Origin: an uncultured Aureispira sp.
GTDB lineage: Bacteria > Bacteroidota > Bacteroidia > Chitinophagales > Saprospiraceae
Reading direction: 5' to 3'
Assembly (NCBI GenBank): GCA_905480075.1
Contig: CAJQOX010000110.1
Location: 1 to 64,000, forward strand
Length of the DNA: 64,000 nt
Below the pieces are notes generated by a model. That model ran no database searches and had not been told where the DNA came from. It saw only the letters and a program-made list of their open reading frames with translations. A program made the position numbers and the translations under genes. Shown here in pieces: positions 8,629 through 17,626 of the stretch; the stretch's first letter is position 1, and every line of letters begins with the position of its first letter.

Positions 8629-11600
8629 AGTAATTTAAGGAGGAAAAACAAAAAGCTTATTCCCGAAAGACACAACAAGGCATAATACCAAATGGAATAA
8701 GGGTCCTTTATTGGAGTGGGACTTCCAATAGAAATAAAGCTGCCCCAATAAGCAGGGTGGCCTGAAACAAGGTCAGTCCTGGACAAAAAAGCAAGTTTGG
8801 CCTTTTGCAGCGCAAGGGGTTTTGACATCCCTTTCGACAGATTGATATAAAACAATTCGATAAGTGCCGCACTTGTAAAATCATTCACTTTCCACAAGGT
8901 AGTCAACACACTGGGTGCCCCTGCATACATAAACGCCCTGGCCAGGCTTAAGACGCCTTCTCCCCTCTCTGACTTTCCTATACCGGTTTCGCAAGCACTC
9001 AAAACTACAAGGTCCGCATTAAGAGTCAGATTATGGATTTCGTAGGCGAACAAAGACGCATCTTCCGGATTTACACTATCGCCGGGCATAGAAAACAAAA
9101 GCTGAGACCTCATCGGATGCTGCATATTAACATTGCCATGCATTGCAAGATGAATAATACTGAAGTCAGCAGACTTTTTTATAAAAGCTACTTTCCCTGC
9201 ATCGTTGCCATAATAATATTCTCCTTCAAAAATTTTATTTATCGCATCCAATTCCATCTGAGTCCATGGCAAGCTATCTGTATTATTAACCATGTGATCA
9301 GAGGGGGCAAAGCCAAGACAAAACCCGTTATTATCCTGTTTGCTGTTAAGTTGATCTTTGATGAGCAGCGTGGAAGAATAATTATAATTTATCTGATATT
9401 TTTTCACCATAAAAGGTAAATCTTTATACAAAATCTTTTTTGTATCAGATTCCGGGGGGACAGCGCTTATCAGTACTTCAAAGGGAATATAATTCAACAT
9501 ACCATCAGGGACTATGTTCAGACGATTGACATCAGCAACATCTTGCATAAAAGGTGCTAAAAAGTGTTGGTAAAACTTGTGGGAAGAAGCCACAAAGGCT
9601 TTAAAGGCCCAATAGGGATGCGAACCTATCATCTCGTAATTAGTGAGAGATTTTCGTAAATCATACACAATACTTTCATAATTCGGGGGAATTGGAATTT
9701 GAAAAAACTCTTTTTTGTTTTTTGAGATTTTGAAAACATACACATAATTATCGCCGACAAAATACTCTAAAAGAAGTTCATTTTTACGCTCTAATAAAGA
9801 TTGAACGTCATCAACTGAACAAACTTTAGTTGCATATTTGAGGTTGTGATAGGCCGGATAATTATTTTCGAGCATTGAAATCAGCGTGTCATAAGACTGC
9901 CTGGTCTGAAAATAAATTTTATCAAATTTCTGATTATCCTTAGCTCCTTTATTTTTATAATTTGAGTAGTAGGCAAGATTTTGTCTGAGTTTTTCTTCCT
10001 TTAGAAGTAATTGAGCAGGTATATTAGCATTACCCCTTGCCAAATTGTTTTGTAAAGCCTGCAAAAGAACAAAACCTTTACTTTGTTCGGCAATATTAAA
10101 TGCTTTATCGAGGTATTTATAATTACGGGTTTTGCTAAACAAAAGAAACAAAGTAGCAACAGCACCTTCACAGACCGGCATAGACCTGCTTACCAGTTCT
10201 TTTCTTGAGACACCGGAAGTAAAGTTTTTACGAAGGGATTTAACAACATCAACAGCCTGCAAATAAGTTTCCAAAGCATATTTAAGATTTTTATCCTGTT
10301 TTTCCAATTGATATAATTCTCTGAGCAAGCCCCCCTTTTCCTTCAGTGCTTCAAGCCAAAGAATATTACGGGACAGGTCTTTAGTTGTGGGGTTGGTATA
10401 AACATCAATTATTTCAGAAGAAACCGAGTGACAAACTGCCCCCAAAGCAAGTTGAATGTACCGCAGGGCCAATTTGTATTCTTTTCCACGTTTATAGAAT
10501 TGAGCCAGTTTAAAATAACTGCTGTAAAGGTGTTGAGCCAAGGCCTTATTATTCTGTTCAGCGTTATTATAAGAAGCACCTAAGTCCGCATCGGTTGTTC
10601 TGAAAACCCTTTTATTATTTCGCAGAAAAGATTTGTCGGATTTTAAATCCAGTGATAATTTTAAATAATGAAATTCCTTTTGATTATCATTCTGAGTAGA
10701 ATAAAGCGCAGCGATCTTATCATAGGCATCCGCAATAAAATAATGTTTAGGCCCCAACTGTCTGCTCCAGACTTTAATAGCTTTGTGATAAAAAAAGAGG
10801 GAAGAATCAATTAATTGATAGTTCATATAATACGCTCCCAGTTCCATAAACACCATTCCTGTCTTAAAATGATTTTCGCTAAAAACTTTTATATGAATTT
10901 CACAAGATTTTACAAGATGCGCCAATTCGTGAGATTTTTTGTTCATATCCCTGTACACTAAAGCTATCCCGAGCAGTGTTTCAGCAACTTCAGCAGATTG
11001 TTCATGTCTGAGTTTTTTGAAAACAGACAAAGCATATTCATAGTAAGACAAAGCTTTAGACAGGTCGTCCGCCCTTCTGTAGCGATCAGCGAGCAGGAAA
11101 TAACTTTTGGCAACTTCCACATGTTCATCCCCGAGAACATTCAGTTGGATTTTCAGCGCTTTTTCGAGATATTTGAGTTCTTCATCGAACATATTTATGA
11201 CCCTGAAATAAATGGCCATATCGATATATGAAGAGGCGATTTTGGGATGGTTTGCATCAAATATTTTTGTTCTGACCACCAATGCTTTTTCTTGAAAGTC
11301 AAAGCCTTTGTAGTAGTCTTTTTCTATATCGTAATAATAATTCCCCAGGGCCTCATAGCTATTAGCCGTTTGGTAGTGGTTTTCGCCGAGAATTTTCAAT
11401 TGAAGGTTGAGGGCAAGATGCAGAAATTCCTTTTCTTTTTTGATCGGATTAAAGCCATGATTTCTATCAGTTTCTCCTTTAGAAAACCCACGATAACAGT
11501 TCGCGATATAATAATAAGACAAGGCTACTTTCTGATGTTTTTCCCCGAACAATTTTCTTCGGATAGACAGGGCCTTATTGTGATACTCCAACGCTTTGAA

Positions 11601-12056
11601 GTAATGAACGGTATTCGTGGTTCCTTTTTTTGTCTTGAGGATAGTGGAGACACTGCTGTAATAACGACCGAGGCCTTCAAAGGCATCCGCAATCAGGCTG
11701 CTGTCAATGACAAAATCAGGGTCAATACTTTTCGTTTCATCTAACTGTTGCAGCGCATGATCAAAGCCTTTACTTTTTGCTTCTTCGAACAAAGAGAGGT
11801 CGATATAAATATTTCCTATCCCATTATAACAAATGGCATAATACTCAGGCAGGTTATTATTTCTGTACAAACGGGCAGCGAACTGATAAGACTCTTTAGC
11901 CTTTTGGTATTTCATTTCTGCATAATACTTCTCCGCATCATTAATATGTTTATCTGCTCTGTTCAGGATTTTTTGCAGATCAGACTGAGCATTGCAAAAG
12001 CATGGAAGTAAAGCAATTGACAGAATAAAACAAATACTATTTAATACCTTATCCAT
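8589..12056 (-). CDS. TPR-repeat CHAT-domain protein (putative caspase-like peptidase)
   Basis: Signal peptide; many TPRs ('YHNKALSIRRKLFGEKHQKVALSYYYIA'); CHAT catalytic segments 'IIHLAMHGNVN' (His) and 'DLVVLSACETGIGK' (Cys), 'RGEGVLSLARAFMYAGAPSVLTTLWKVND'; C-terminal TM helix. Confidence 0.95.
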   Translation of the reverse strand: MDKVLNSICFILSIALLPCFCNAQSDLQKILNRADKHINDAEKYYAEMKYQKAKESYQFAARLYRNNNLPEYYAICYNGIGNIYIDLSLFEEAKSKGFDHALQQLDETKSIDPDFVIDSSLIADAFEGLGRYYSSVSTILKTKKGTTNTVHYFKALEYHNKALSIRRKLFGEKHQKVALSYYYIANCYRGFSKGETDRNHGFNPIKKEKEFLHLALNLQLKILGENHYQTANSYEALGNYYYDIEKDYYKGFDFQEKALVVRTKIFDANHPKIASSYIDMAIYFRVINMFDEELKYLEKALKIQLNVLGDEHVEVAKSYFLLADRYRRADDLSKALSYYEYALSVFKKLRHEQSAEVAETLLGIALVYRDMNKKSHELAHLVKSCEIHIKVFSENHFKTGMVFMELGAYYMNYQLIDSSLFFYHKAIKVWSRQLGPKHYFIADAYDKIAALYSTQNDNQKEFHYLKLSLDLKSDKSFLRNNKRVFRTTDADLGASYNNAEQNNKALAQHLYSSYFKLAQFYKRGKEYKLALRYIQLALGAVCHSVSSEIIDVYTNPTTKDLSRNILWLEALKEKGGLLRELYQLEKQDKNLKYALETYLQAVDVVKSLRKNFTSGVSRKELVSRSMPVCEGAVATLFLLFSKTRNYKYLDKAFNIAEQSKGFVLLQALQNNLARGNANIPAQLLLKEEKLRQNLAYYSNYKNKGAKDNQKFDKIYFQTRQSYDTLISMLENNYPAYHNLKYATKVCSVDDVQSLLERKNELLLEYFVGDNYVYVFKISKNKKEFFQIPIPPNYESIVYDLRKSLTNYEMIGSHPYWAFKAFVASSHKFYQHFLAPFMQDVADVNRLNIVPDGMLNYIPFEVLISAVPPESDTKKILYKDLPFMVKKYQINYNYSSTLLIKDQLNSKQDNNGFCLGFAPSDHMVNNTDSLPWTQMELDAINKIFEGEYYYGNDAGKVAFIKKSADFSIIHLAMHGNVNMQHPMRSQLLFSMPGDSVNPEDASLFAYEIHNLTLNADLVVLSACETGIGKSERGEGVLSLARAFMYAGAPSVLTTLWKVNDFTSAALIELFYINLSKGMSKPLALQKAKLAFLSRTDLVSGHPAYWGSFISIGSPTPIKDPYSIWYYALLCLSGISFLFFLLKLLKKNKATLNSGSE

Positions 12057-12441
12057 AAAGAGGGACGGTTAAGATAAGCCTTCTGATGTTATATCAGAGT
12101 CAAAAAAGTAGGCATGGGCAGTACTGAATAAAAAAGTACTGAAGTATAAATAATGAATTTAAGCAAAAGCAATTTAATCAAAGCATTTTAAAGAGAAAAA
12201 TAAGTTAAAAATAAATAAGTTTAGATTTAACAAAACAAACAGGCCGTACATCAGTAAACATAAACAATGAAAAAGAAATGTTTTTATAATGGAATTTTGA
12301 GATAAAGAGTTTTTATCCTTATTTTTAAGCCTTACATACTTTTTAAGAAATCAGTTCAAAACAAGGGCATCAAAAACACAAAGGATGAGCTGATTTTGAG
12401 CAGGCACATGCATTGACAAACTTTAAAACAACAAATTTGAA

Positions 12442-13218
12442 ATGGCAAGACCAACATTGAGACTGTACGATGGATTCAGTCATACTTCACCTCACCTGAA
12501 AGACGATGTAAAGGATTTACAAACCCTGTTGAAGGGCCTGGGATACAGAATCAAGCCTGATGGTGGATTCGGAGCCTATACAGAAAACATTGTCCGTTTA
12601 TTTCAGACTTCAAAAAAAATCACAGCAGATGGGGTCGTCGGGCCATTTTGTTGGTCCCTTTTGCTCAACAAGCCCAGTCCTAAAGATGTGGAAACAACTT
12701 TTCAAACCACCTATTCCAAGTGGGACAAAAATTTACTGAAGCAATTGGAGGAATTCAAAAAGTATGAAGAAACGGCTAAAAAGGTAGCTGCAAAATACGA
12801 GATACCGGTTTCAATTATTGCCGGCATTGGTTCCCGTGAGTCACATTGGGGGCTGGCACTTACGCCTGTTGGGCCTGGCGGCACAGGAGACGGCGGACAT
12901 GGCAGGGGCCTAATGCAGGTTGACGACCGTTGGCATATACCTTTCGTTGAATCCGGCAAATGGGCAAACGGAAGAGATAACATTATTTACGGTGCTGCTG
13001 TACTTAAAAACTGCATGAACTATTTTGTAAAAAAGGCAGAATGGGAAATGAGTTATAAATTAATAAAGGCGGGCGTTGCCGGATATAATTGCGGGCCAAG
13101 AAGGGCATGGGATGGATTCAGAATGGGGCATGGAGTAGATTATTATACTACCGGCAGAGATTATTCGTCCAATGTAATTGAAAGGGCGGGATGGTTTCAG
13201 CTACATGGATGGGAGTAA
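12442..13218 (+). CDS. Peptidoglycan-binding (PG_binding_1) + goose-type lysozyme-like/GH23 protein
   Basis: 'DDVKDLQTLLKGLGYRIKPDGGFGAYTENIVRLFQ' PG-binding; 'IAGIGSRESHWG...GHGRGLMQVDDRWH...VAGYNCGP' GEWL-type catalytic segments; no signal peptide apparent. Confidence 0.88.
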   Translation: MARPTLRLYDGFSHTSPHLKDDVKDLQTLLKGLGYRIKPDGGFGAYTENIVRLFQTSKKITADGVVGPFCWSLLLNKPSPKDVETTFQTTYSKWDKNLLKQLEEFKKYEETAKKVAAKYEIPVSIIAGIGSRESHWGLALTPVGPGGTGDGGHGRGLMQVDDRWHIPFVESGKWANGRDNIIYGAAVLKNCMNYFVKKAEWEMSYKLIKAGVAGYNCGPRRAWDGFRMGHGVDYYTTGRDYSSNVIERAGWFQLHGWE

Positions 13219-13303
13219 ACCTGGTCACAGAAAAAATGCCCTATTGAAAGTTTATACCTTCTGTCCTGCTAAACATAGTTTTTATAACAGACCTTGTTTT
13301 TCA

Positions 13304-13408
13304 GGGCGTCCGGGCGCTACGTTACAGAGCTCGCTATCGCTCGGCCCGCTGCTGTCAAAAAACAACAGCGGTCTGCTACTTCGTATCCCTCTTTCACATC
13401 GCTGACGC
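13304..13408 (-). repeat. Structured GC-rich intergenic repeat, copy 1
   Basis: Plus strand GGGCGTCCGGGCGCTACGTTAC...AGCTCGCTATCGCTCGGCCCGCTGCTG...CAACAGCGGTCTGC...CACATCGCTGACGC; inverted relative to copies 2 and 3. Confidence 0.9.
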
Positions 13409-13621
13409 AAAAATGATAAAAATGATGTAATTGATTCATTGATAAACGGGAGGTAATTTCAGTTCTGACAATAAGTTCATTCTTTCCTAAAATGTATACT
13501 TAAACCCTTCCTGCGTACTCCGAAACAACTAATTTATCGCTTTTCATTCAGGCATCTGAACATTTCCAATTAAAACATCCATATCAATCAAAATCAAATC
13601 CATCGGTCAATCCGACAATCC

Positions 13622-13733
13622 GCGTCAGCGATGTGCAGTAGTGTGGCCGCAGGCCGCAGACCACATCAGCAGTTTTTCACAGCTGATGTGGGCCGAGCGA
13701 GAGCGAGCTGCGAAACGTAGCGCCCGGACGCCC
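13622..13733 (+). repeat. Structured GC-rich intergenic repeat, copy 2
   Basis: GCGTCAGCGATGTGCAGTAGTGTGGCCGCAGGCCGCAGACCACATCAGCAGTTTTTCACAGCTGATGTGGGCCGAGCGAGAGCGAGCTGCGAAACGTAGCGCCCGGACGCCC. Confidence 0.93.
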
Positions 13734-13820
13734 TGCTTTAAGTAACAATTCCCGATTTTGAGGGGTTTTAACAGCGGGATTATTTCACAAGCAGAAATAA
13801 AAGGGACATTTGAAATTATA

Positions 13821-14981
13821 TCATACGATTTCAGGTTCTGCGTTTATAGATTCCCGGTCACTTCGTTTTTTGATTTTATACCATAGTACATTTGCAAACA
13901 ATGCACATAAAGAAACAGCAACAAAGGCAATCCACCAATCAGAAGACAGGAGTGCCTCTTTCAGAGTAAGCTGACCGAGACAAAAAATATTATACACGGG
14001 GATAATCGCTTCGGATAAACTGATTTTTTCTAATGGAAACAACCCGGCAATGGCAACAATATGAAGAATCACCGCTCCCCAAAAAGTAAAGGAATAAGCC
14101 TTCAAGGAAGTTTTAGCAAAGGAAGCCAAGCAGCCTAAAACCCCGATAATAAATAGCCATGTTGGCAACCAAAGCCAGAATACGGCACTGACTTTCTTCC
14201 ATTGCAATAATTGCTGAATACCAAAAACAAGACTTTTAATAATCCCTTGTGAACTGTTGTTTATTCCACTTTGAAAGCCAATAAACACCAAGACCATGGC
14301 CATTAATGAAGCTGCAAAAATAAATATCAGATTGTAGACAAAAGATGGGCTTTGCCCCCTTTCAACTCTCAGTATCAAACTGCGTAATAGCCAAACGACA
14401 AACATGACAAACAAAAAATTGATAATCCCTGCAGAAACCCCCTTCACCTGATTTAATATATCAGCGACCATATTAAACACGCTGAAAGAATTATTTTTAT
14501 TGATAGAAACCGGATTAAAAACACTTTCATCCAAACCGAGAGAATCAGCATTTTCAGCAATTATTTCATCTTCATATGTGTCTAACACATCGACTATCAT
14601 ATTCAGGGATTTGCTGTTTTTCATCGAATTATAATAACAATCAACTTGTCTGATAAAATTAGAATCTGAGCTAAAGTCTTTTGAAAAAACAAGACCTGCA
14701 TCTATGCTATCGCTAGCTAATTTCAGCGTAATTTCATTTTTGTCATTCAGAAAAACCACATTTGCCCTATCTTTGTACTTTTGTAACAATTCGGAAGGAA
14801 TGTGTTGCTGACCTACAATTGCAAGTTCAGGCATTTCCCCATCCCCTTCAAGAGCTTCATTAACAGCATTGGCAGACAGGATCATGAGGGCAGAAAAGAA
14901 AAGGTAGGGAAAAAGAAAAGCGAGTGCAAGTCGCAACCAAAATTGCAAATTCAGAAAAACTGTTTTTATTGATACCAGCAT
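13821..14981 (-). CDS. ABC-2 type / NatB-like membrane permease
   Basis: N-terminal TM, large extracytoplasmic domain, cluster of C-terminal TMs, as in ABC-2 permeases; no adjacent ATPase. Confidence 0.6.
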   Translation of the reverse strand: MLVSIKTVFLNLQFWLRLALAFLFPYLFFSALMILSANAVNEALEGDGEMPELAIVGQQHIPSELLQKYKDRANVVFLNDKNEITLKLASDSIDAGLVFSKDFSSDSNFIRQVDCYYNSMKNSKSLNMIVDVLDTYEDEIIAENADSLGLDESVFNPVSINKNNSFSVFNMVADILNQVKGVSAGIINFLFVMFVVWLLRSLILRVERGQSPSFVYNLIFIFAASLMAMVLVFIGFQSGINNSSQGIIKSLVFGIQQLLQWKKVSAVFWLWLPTWLFIIGVLGCLASFAKTSLKAYSFTFWGAVILHIVAIAGLFPLEKISLSEAIIPVYNIFCLGQLTLKEALLSSDWWIAFVAVSLCALFANVLWYKIKKRSDRESINAEPEIV

Positions 14982-15114
14982 AATAAAATATAATTAATAA
15001 AACATTAGTAGCACGATTTAAACAAATTTGGGATTCTTTTCATAATTTTGGGATGAAAATTTGAAATGAAATTCAAATTGACTACTAATTTTAGTTAATG
15101 TTGTTAAATAAAGA

Positions 15115-15555
15115 ATGCAGGAATTAAAGAAATATTATAATACAGTTGAAGCGGCGATCAGCAAGATTGGGTTAGATCCGCTCAGATTCAGAGGCGATCA
15201 GGATGGAGAATGGACGCTGCACCGTGGTGAATACACAATTTGGGTAGATGTATGGAAAGACCCTGCAGAAAATGTTGCCTACCTTCAGGTAGTTGCCCCT
15301 GTAATTGAAATCCCAGACGAGGCACAGACAGTATTATTCAGAGAATTGCTTCAAATAAATCTGGAACTTTGCGGGATTGCATTTTCTGTGAATGATAAAA
15401 GTGTCGTTTTGAAAGGAACCCGTGTTGCTGAAGGGCTCGACACAGAAGAAGCCTATGCAATGATCATGTTAATAAGCAAATACGTCAGTAATTTCTCCCC
15501 CTTATTGTTAAAAAAGTATTTTAACAACGGAAAACCGGGCACCCCCCCGGAATAA
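15115..15555 (+). CDS. YbjN / CesT-like chaperone-fold protein
   Basis: 'AISKIGLDPLRFRGDQDGEWTLHRGEYTIWVDVW...LQVVAPVIEIPDE...LFRELLQINLELCGIAFSV'. Confidence 0.65.
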   Translation: MQELKKYYNTVEAAISKIGLDPLRFRGDQDGEWTLHRGEYTIWVDVWKDPAENVAYLQVVAPVIEIPDEAQTVLFRELLQINLELCGIAFSVNDKSVVLKGTRVAEGLDTEEAYAMIMLISKYVSNFSPLLLKKYFNNGKPGTPPE

Positions 15556-15558
15556 AAG

Positions 15559-16041
15559 ATGAAAACATATATAAACACAGCTGTAGGACGTTTTGTTATT
15601 ACCGGGATGGGCAACAAAATAACATCGGTGAGAATAGAAAATGAATCTAAAAGGTTTGCGGGACAGCTCCCTTCTTATATGGCAGCTTGTGCTAATGAAC
15701 TCCGTTCGTATTTTCAGGATGGGCTTGAAACCTTTAAAACAGACTTTTCGTTGGAACAGGGAACTGAATTTCAGCAAAAGGTATGGAGAGAATTGCTTAA
15801 CATACCCTATGGAAAAACCACTACTTACCTGAAAATAGCAGAAAAAGTCGCTAACAAAAACGCTGTCAGGGCCGTAGGAAATAGTATTGGGCGGAACCCT
15901 TTTGCTATATTAGTCCCTTGTCACCGGGTTATAGGCACCGACGGCAGCCTTACCGGCTTTGCTTACGGAATAGAAACAAAGCGATGGCTATTGGAGTTGG
16001 AGAAGTCCAAACTATATGGTAAACAACATAAATTATTTTAG
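15559..16041 (+). CDS. ogt: Methylated-DNA--[protein]-cysteine S-methyltransferase
   Basis: 'FQQKVWRELLNIPYGKTTTYLKIAEKVANKNAVRAVGNSIGRNPFAILVPCHRVIG': PCHR active site. Confidence 0.95.
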   Translation: MKTYINTAVGRFVITGMGNKITSVRIENESKRFAGQLPSYMAACANELRSYFQDGLETFKTDFSLEQGTEFQQKVWRELLNIPYGKTTTYLKIAEKVANKNAVRAVGNSIGRNPFAILVPCHRVIGTDGSLTGFAYGIETKRWLLELEKSKLYGKQHKLF

Positions 16042-16102
16042 GTCCCTACAGATATCATCAAACCTATTTAAGGCTTTCTGATTTTCTGACAACAACAAAA
16101 GG

Positions 16103-16834
16103 ATGAACTATTTTTTTTCGATCCTGTTTTTTTTCTACTTTAACTTGTGCCTGTCACAAGTAGAACACAAATCCCTTCTTAAAGGAACAAAGGCTTATCA
16201 AAAAGGCAATTTTTCTGAATCGGAGCAAATTTTCAGGACGGTTGTTGAGAAAAACGCCCATTCTCTTAAAGGCAATTACAACCTGGGAAATGCCCTGTTC
16301 AAGAACAAAAAATACGAAGAAGCAGCATTGTACTTTCAACAGGCTGTCACCAATACAGAAAGCGGTTCAGAAAGATCAGCAGCCTATTATAATCTTGGCA
16401 ATTCATACCTTGAAACAGCAAAAAAAAACATTCAACAATCGGGAGGAGTTGCCCCCTCAGGCGGAGAAGATACTCAGAAACAGTTGACACAGGCAATTGA
16501 ATCGTATAAAAATTCTTTGCGAAACAACCCGACAGATTACGATGCAAAAAATAACCTTGCAACGGCCTACAGGCTTTTGCGGCAATTGCAGCAACAAAAG
16601 CAGGAAAACAAAAAGAATCAGAAAAAAAATAAGGAACAAAATCCACAGAAACCAAACAAGGAAAACAAGCCTATAGAAAACAGCAAAGAAGAAATGAATA
16701 CAGAACCTGAAGAATTAAAAAAAGATGAGGTAGACCGATTGATGGAAATAATAGAACAGGAGGACAAAAAAGTTCAGAAAAAACTGATGAAACGCAAACG
16801 ACCGGTAGCCCCCTCGACAGAAAACGATTGGTAA
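16103..16834 (+). CDS. batC: BatC-like TPR protein
   Basis: Signal peptide, TPRs ('LKGNYNLGNALFKNKKYEEAALYFQQA'), Lys/Gln-rich tail ending 'KRPVAPSTENDW'; followed by BatD and BatE. Confidence 0.85.
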   Translation: MNYFFSILFFFYFNLCLSQVEHKSLLKGTKAYQKGNFSESEQIFRTVVEKNAHSLKGNYNLGNALFKNKKYEEAALYFQQAVTNTESGSERSAAYYNLGNSYLETAKKNIQQSGGVAPSGGEDTQKQLTQAIESYKNSLRNNPTDYDAKNNLATAYRLLRQLQQQKQENKKNQKKNKEQNPQKPNKENKPIENSKEEMNTEPEELKKDEVDRLMEIIEQEDKKVQKKLMKRKRPVAPSTENDW

Positions 16835-16932
16835 CACCCTAGTTAAAACCTTGTTAATCATTAAAAAAAATAAACTTTTTTATTCAAATTACGTATATTA
16901 TAGCTCTTAATAATCCATAAATCATTTTTATT

Positions 16933-17565
16933 ATGAAAATTAAAGCGTTGATTTTGATATTGGGGTATTTTTATTCAGTTACTATAAATGCACAACAAGA
17001 CAAAGACATATCCGTATCGGTACAAATCAGCTTTGACACAATTGAACTTGAAGAGCAATTTGAGGTAAAATACACTTTTAAAAACAGCAAACAATTATCC
17101 CCTTTTAAAACACCTGACTTCAGGGATTTCAATTTAGTTGCCGGCCCGATTACGAATCAGACCACTTCAATTATAAACGGAGATATTTCACAGTCGGTCA
17201 CCTACACTTTCATACTTATTGGTAATCATTTGGGCACTTATAATATTCCATCCGCGAGTATAGAAACGGAAAGAGGGGCACTTATTACCGATGAACCCCT
17301 GCTTACGGTAGTTGACAAATTAAAAACCCCAAGAGAAAATAAACAATCAAATGTATACCAATCCCCTTTTCAGGACAATTCTTTTTTTAACGACCCCTTT
17401 TTTGACCGGGGAATAAATCCAGGGCAATCTATGGATGATTTGATGAAAGAATTTGACGAACTATTTAATTTAGAACCTCTTTTTGAGAATAAGGACCAAA
17501 CCAATCCTAGCCCCCCGAACCAATCCCCTTCAAAGAAAAAAAAGGAGAAGGTATACAAGATATAA
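16933..17565 (+). CDS. Short BatD-like protein (N-terminal BatD domain only)
   Basis: Signal peptide, 'VSVQISFDTIELEEQFEVKYTFKNSKQLSPFKTPDFRDFNLVAGPITNQTTSIINGDISQSVTYTFIL', then 'DPFFDRG...DELFN' low-complexity tail. Confidence 0.75.
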   Translation: MKIKALILILGYFYSVTINAQQDKDISVSVQISFDTIELEEQFEVKYTFKNSKQLSPFKTPDFRDFNLVAGPITNQTTSIINGDISQSVTYTFILIGNHLGTYNIPSASIETERGALITDEPLLTVVDKLKTPRENKQSNVYQSPFQDNSFFNDPFFDRGINPGQSMDDLMKEFDELFNLEPLFENKDQTNPSPPNQSPSKKKKEKVYKI

Positions 17566-17626
17566 TTTCCTACTGACAAGATTTACATTCTGAATTTCCG
17601 GTCTGCACTACACAATTCCAAAAGGC

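Noticed and set aside
11247-11744. 165-aa plus ORF inside the CHAT gene
   Set aside because: Antisense to well-supported TPR repeats.
8589-13218. CHAT protein plus lysozyme as a divergent defence/toxin system
   Set aside because: Only adjacency supports it; no sensor, immunity, gasdermin or CRISPR gene nearby.
13178-13405. 75-aa ORF after the lysozyme-like gene
   Set aside because: Overlaps the lysozyme CDS and runs into structured repeat copy 1; not protein-like.
13409-13621. Mini-transposon (MITE) bounded by the inverted repeats
   Set aside because: The two copies resemble independent REP-like units in BIME-style orientation; no target-site duplication or transposase remnant seen, so not called as a mobile element.
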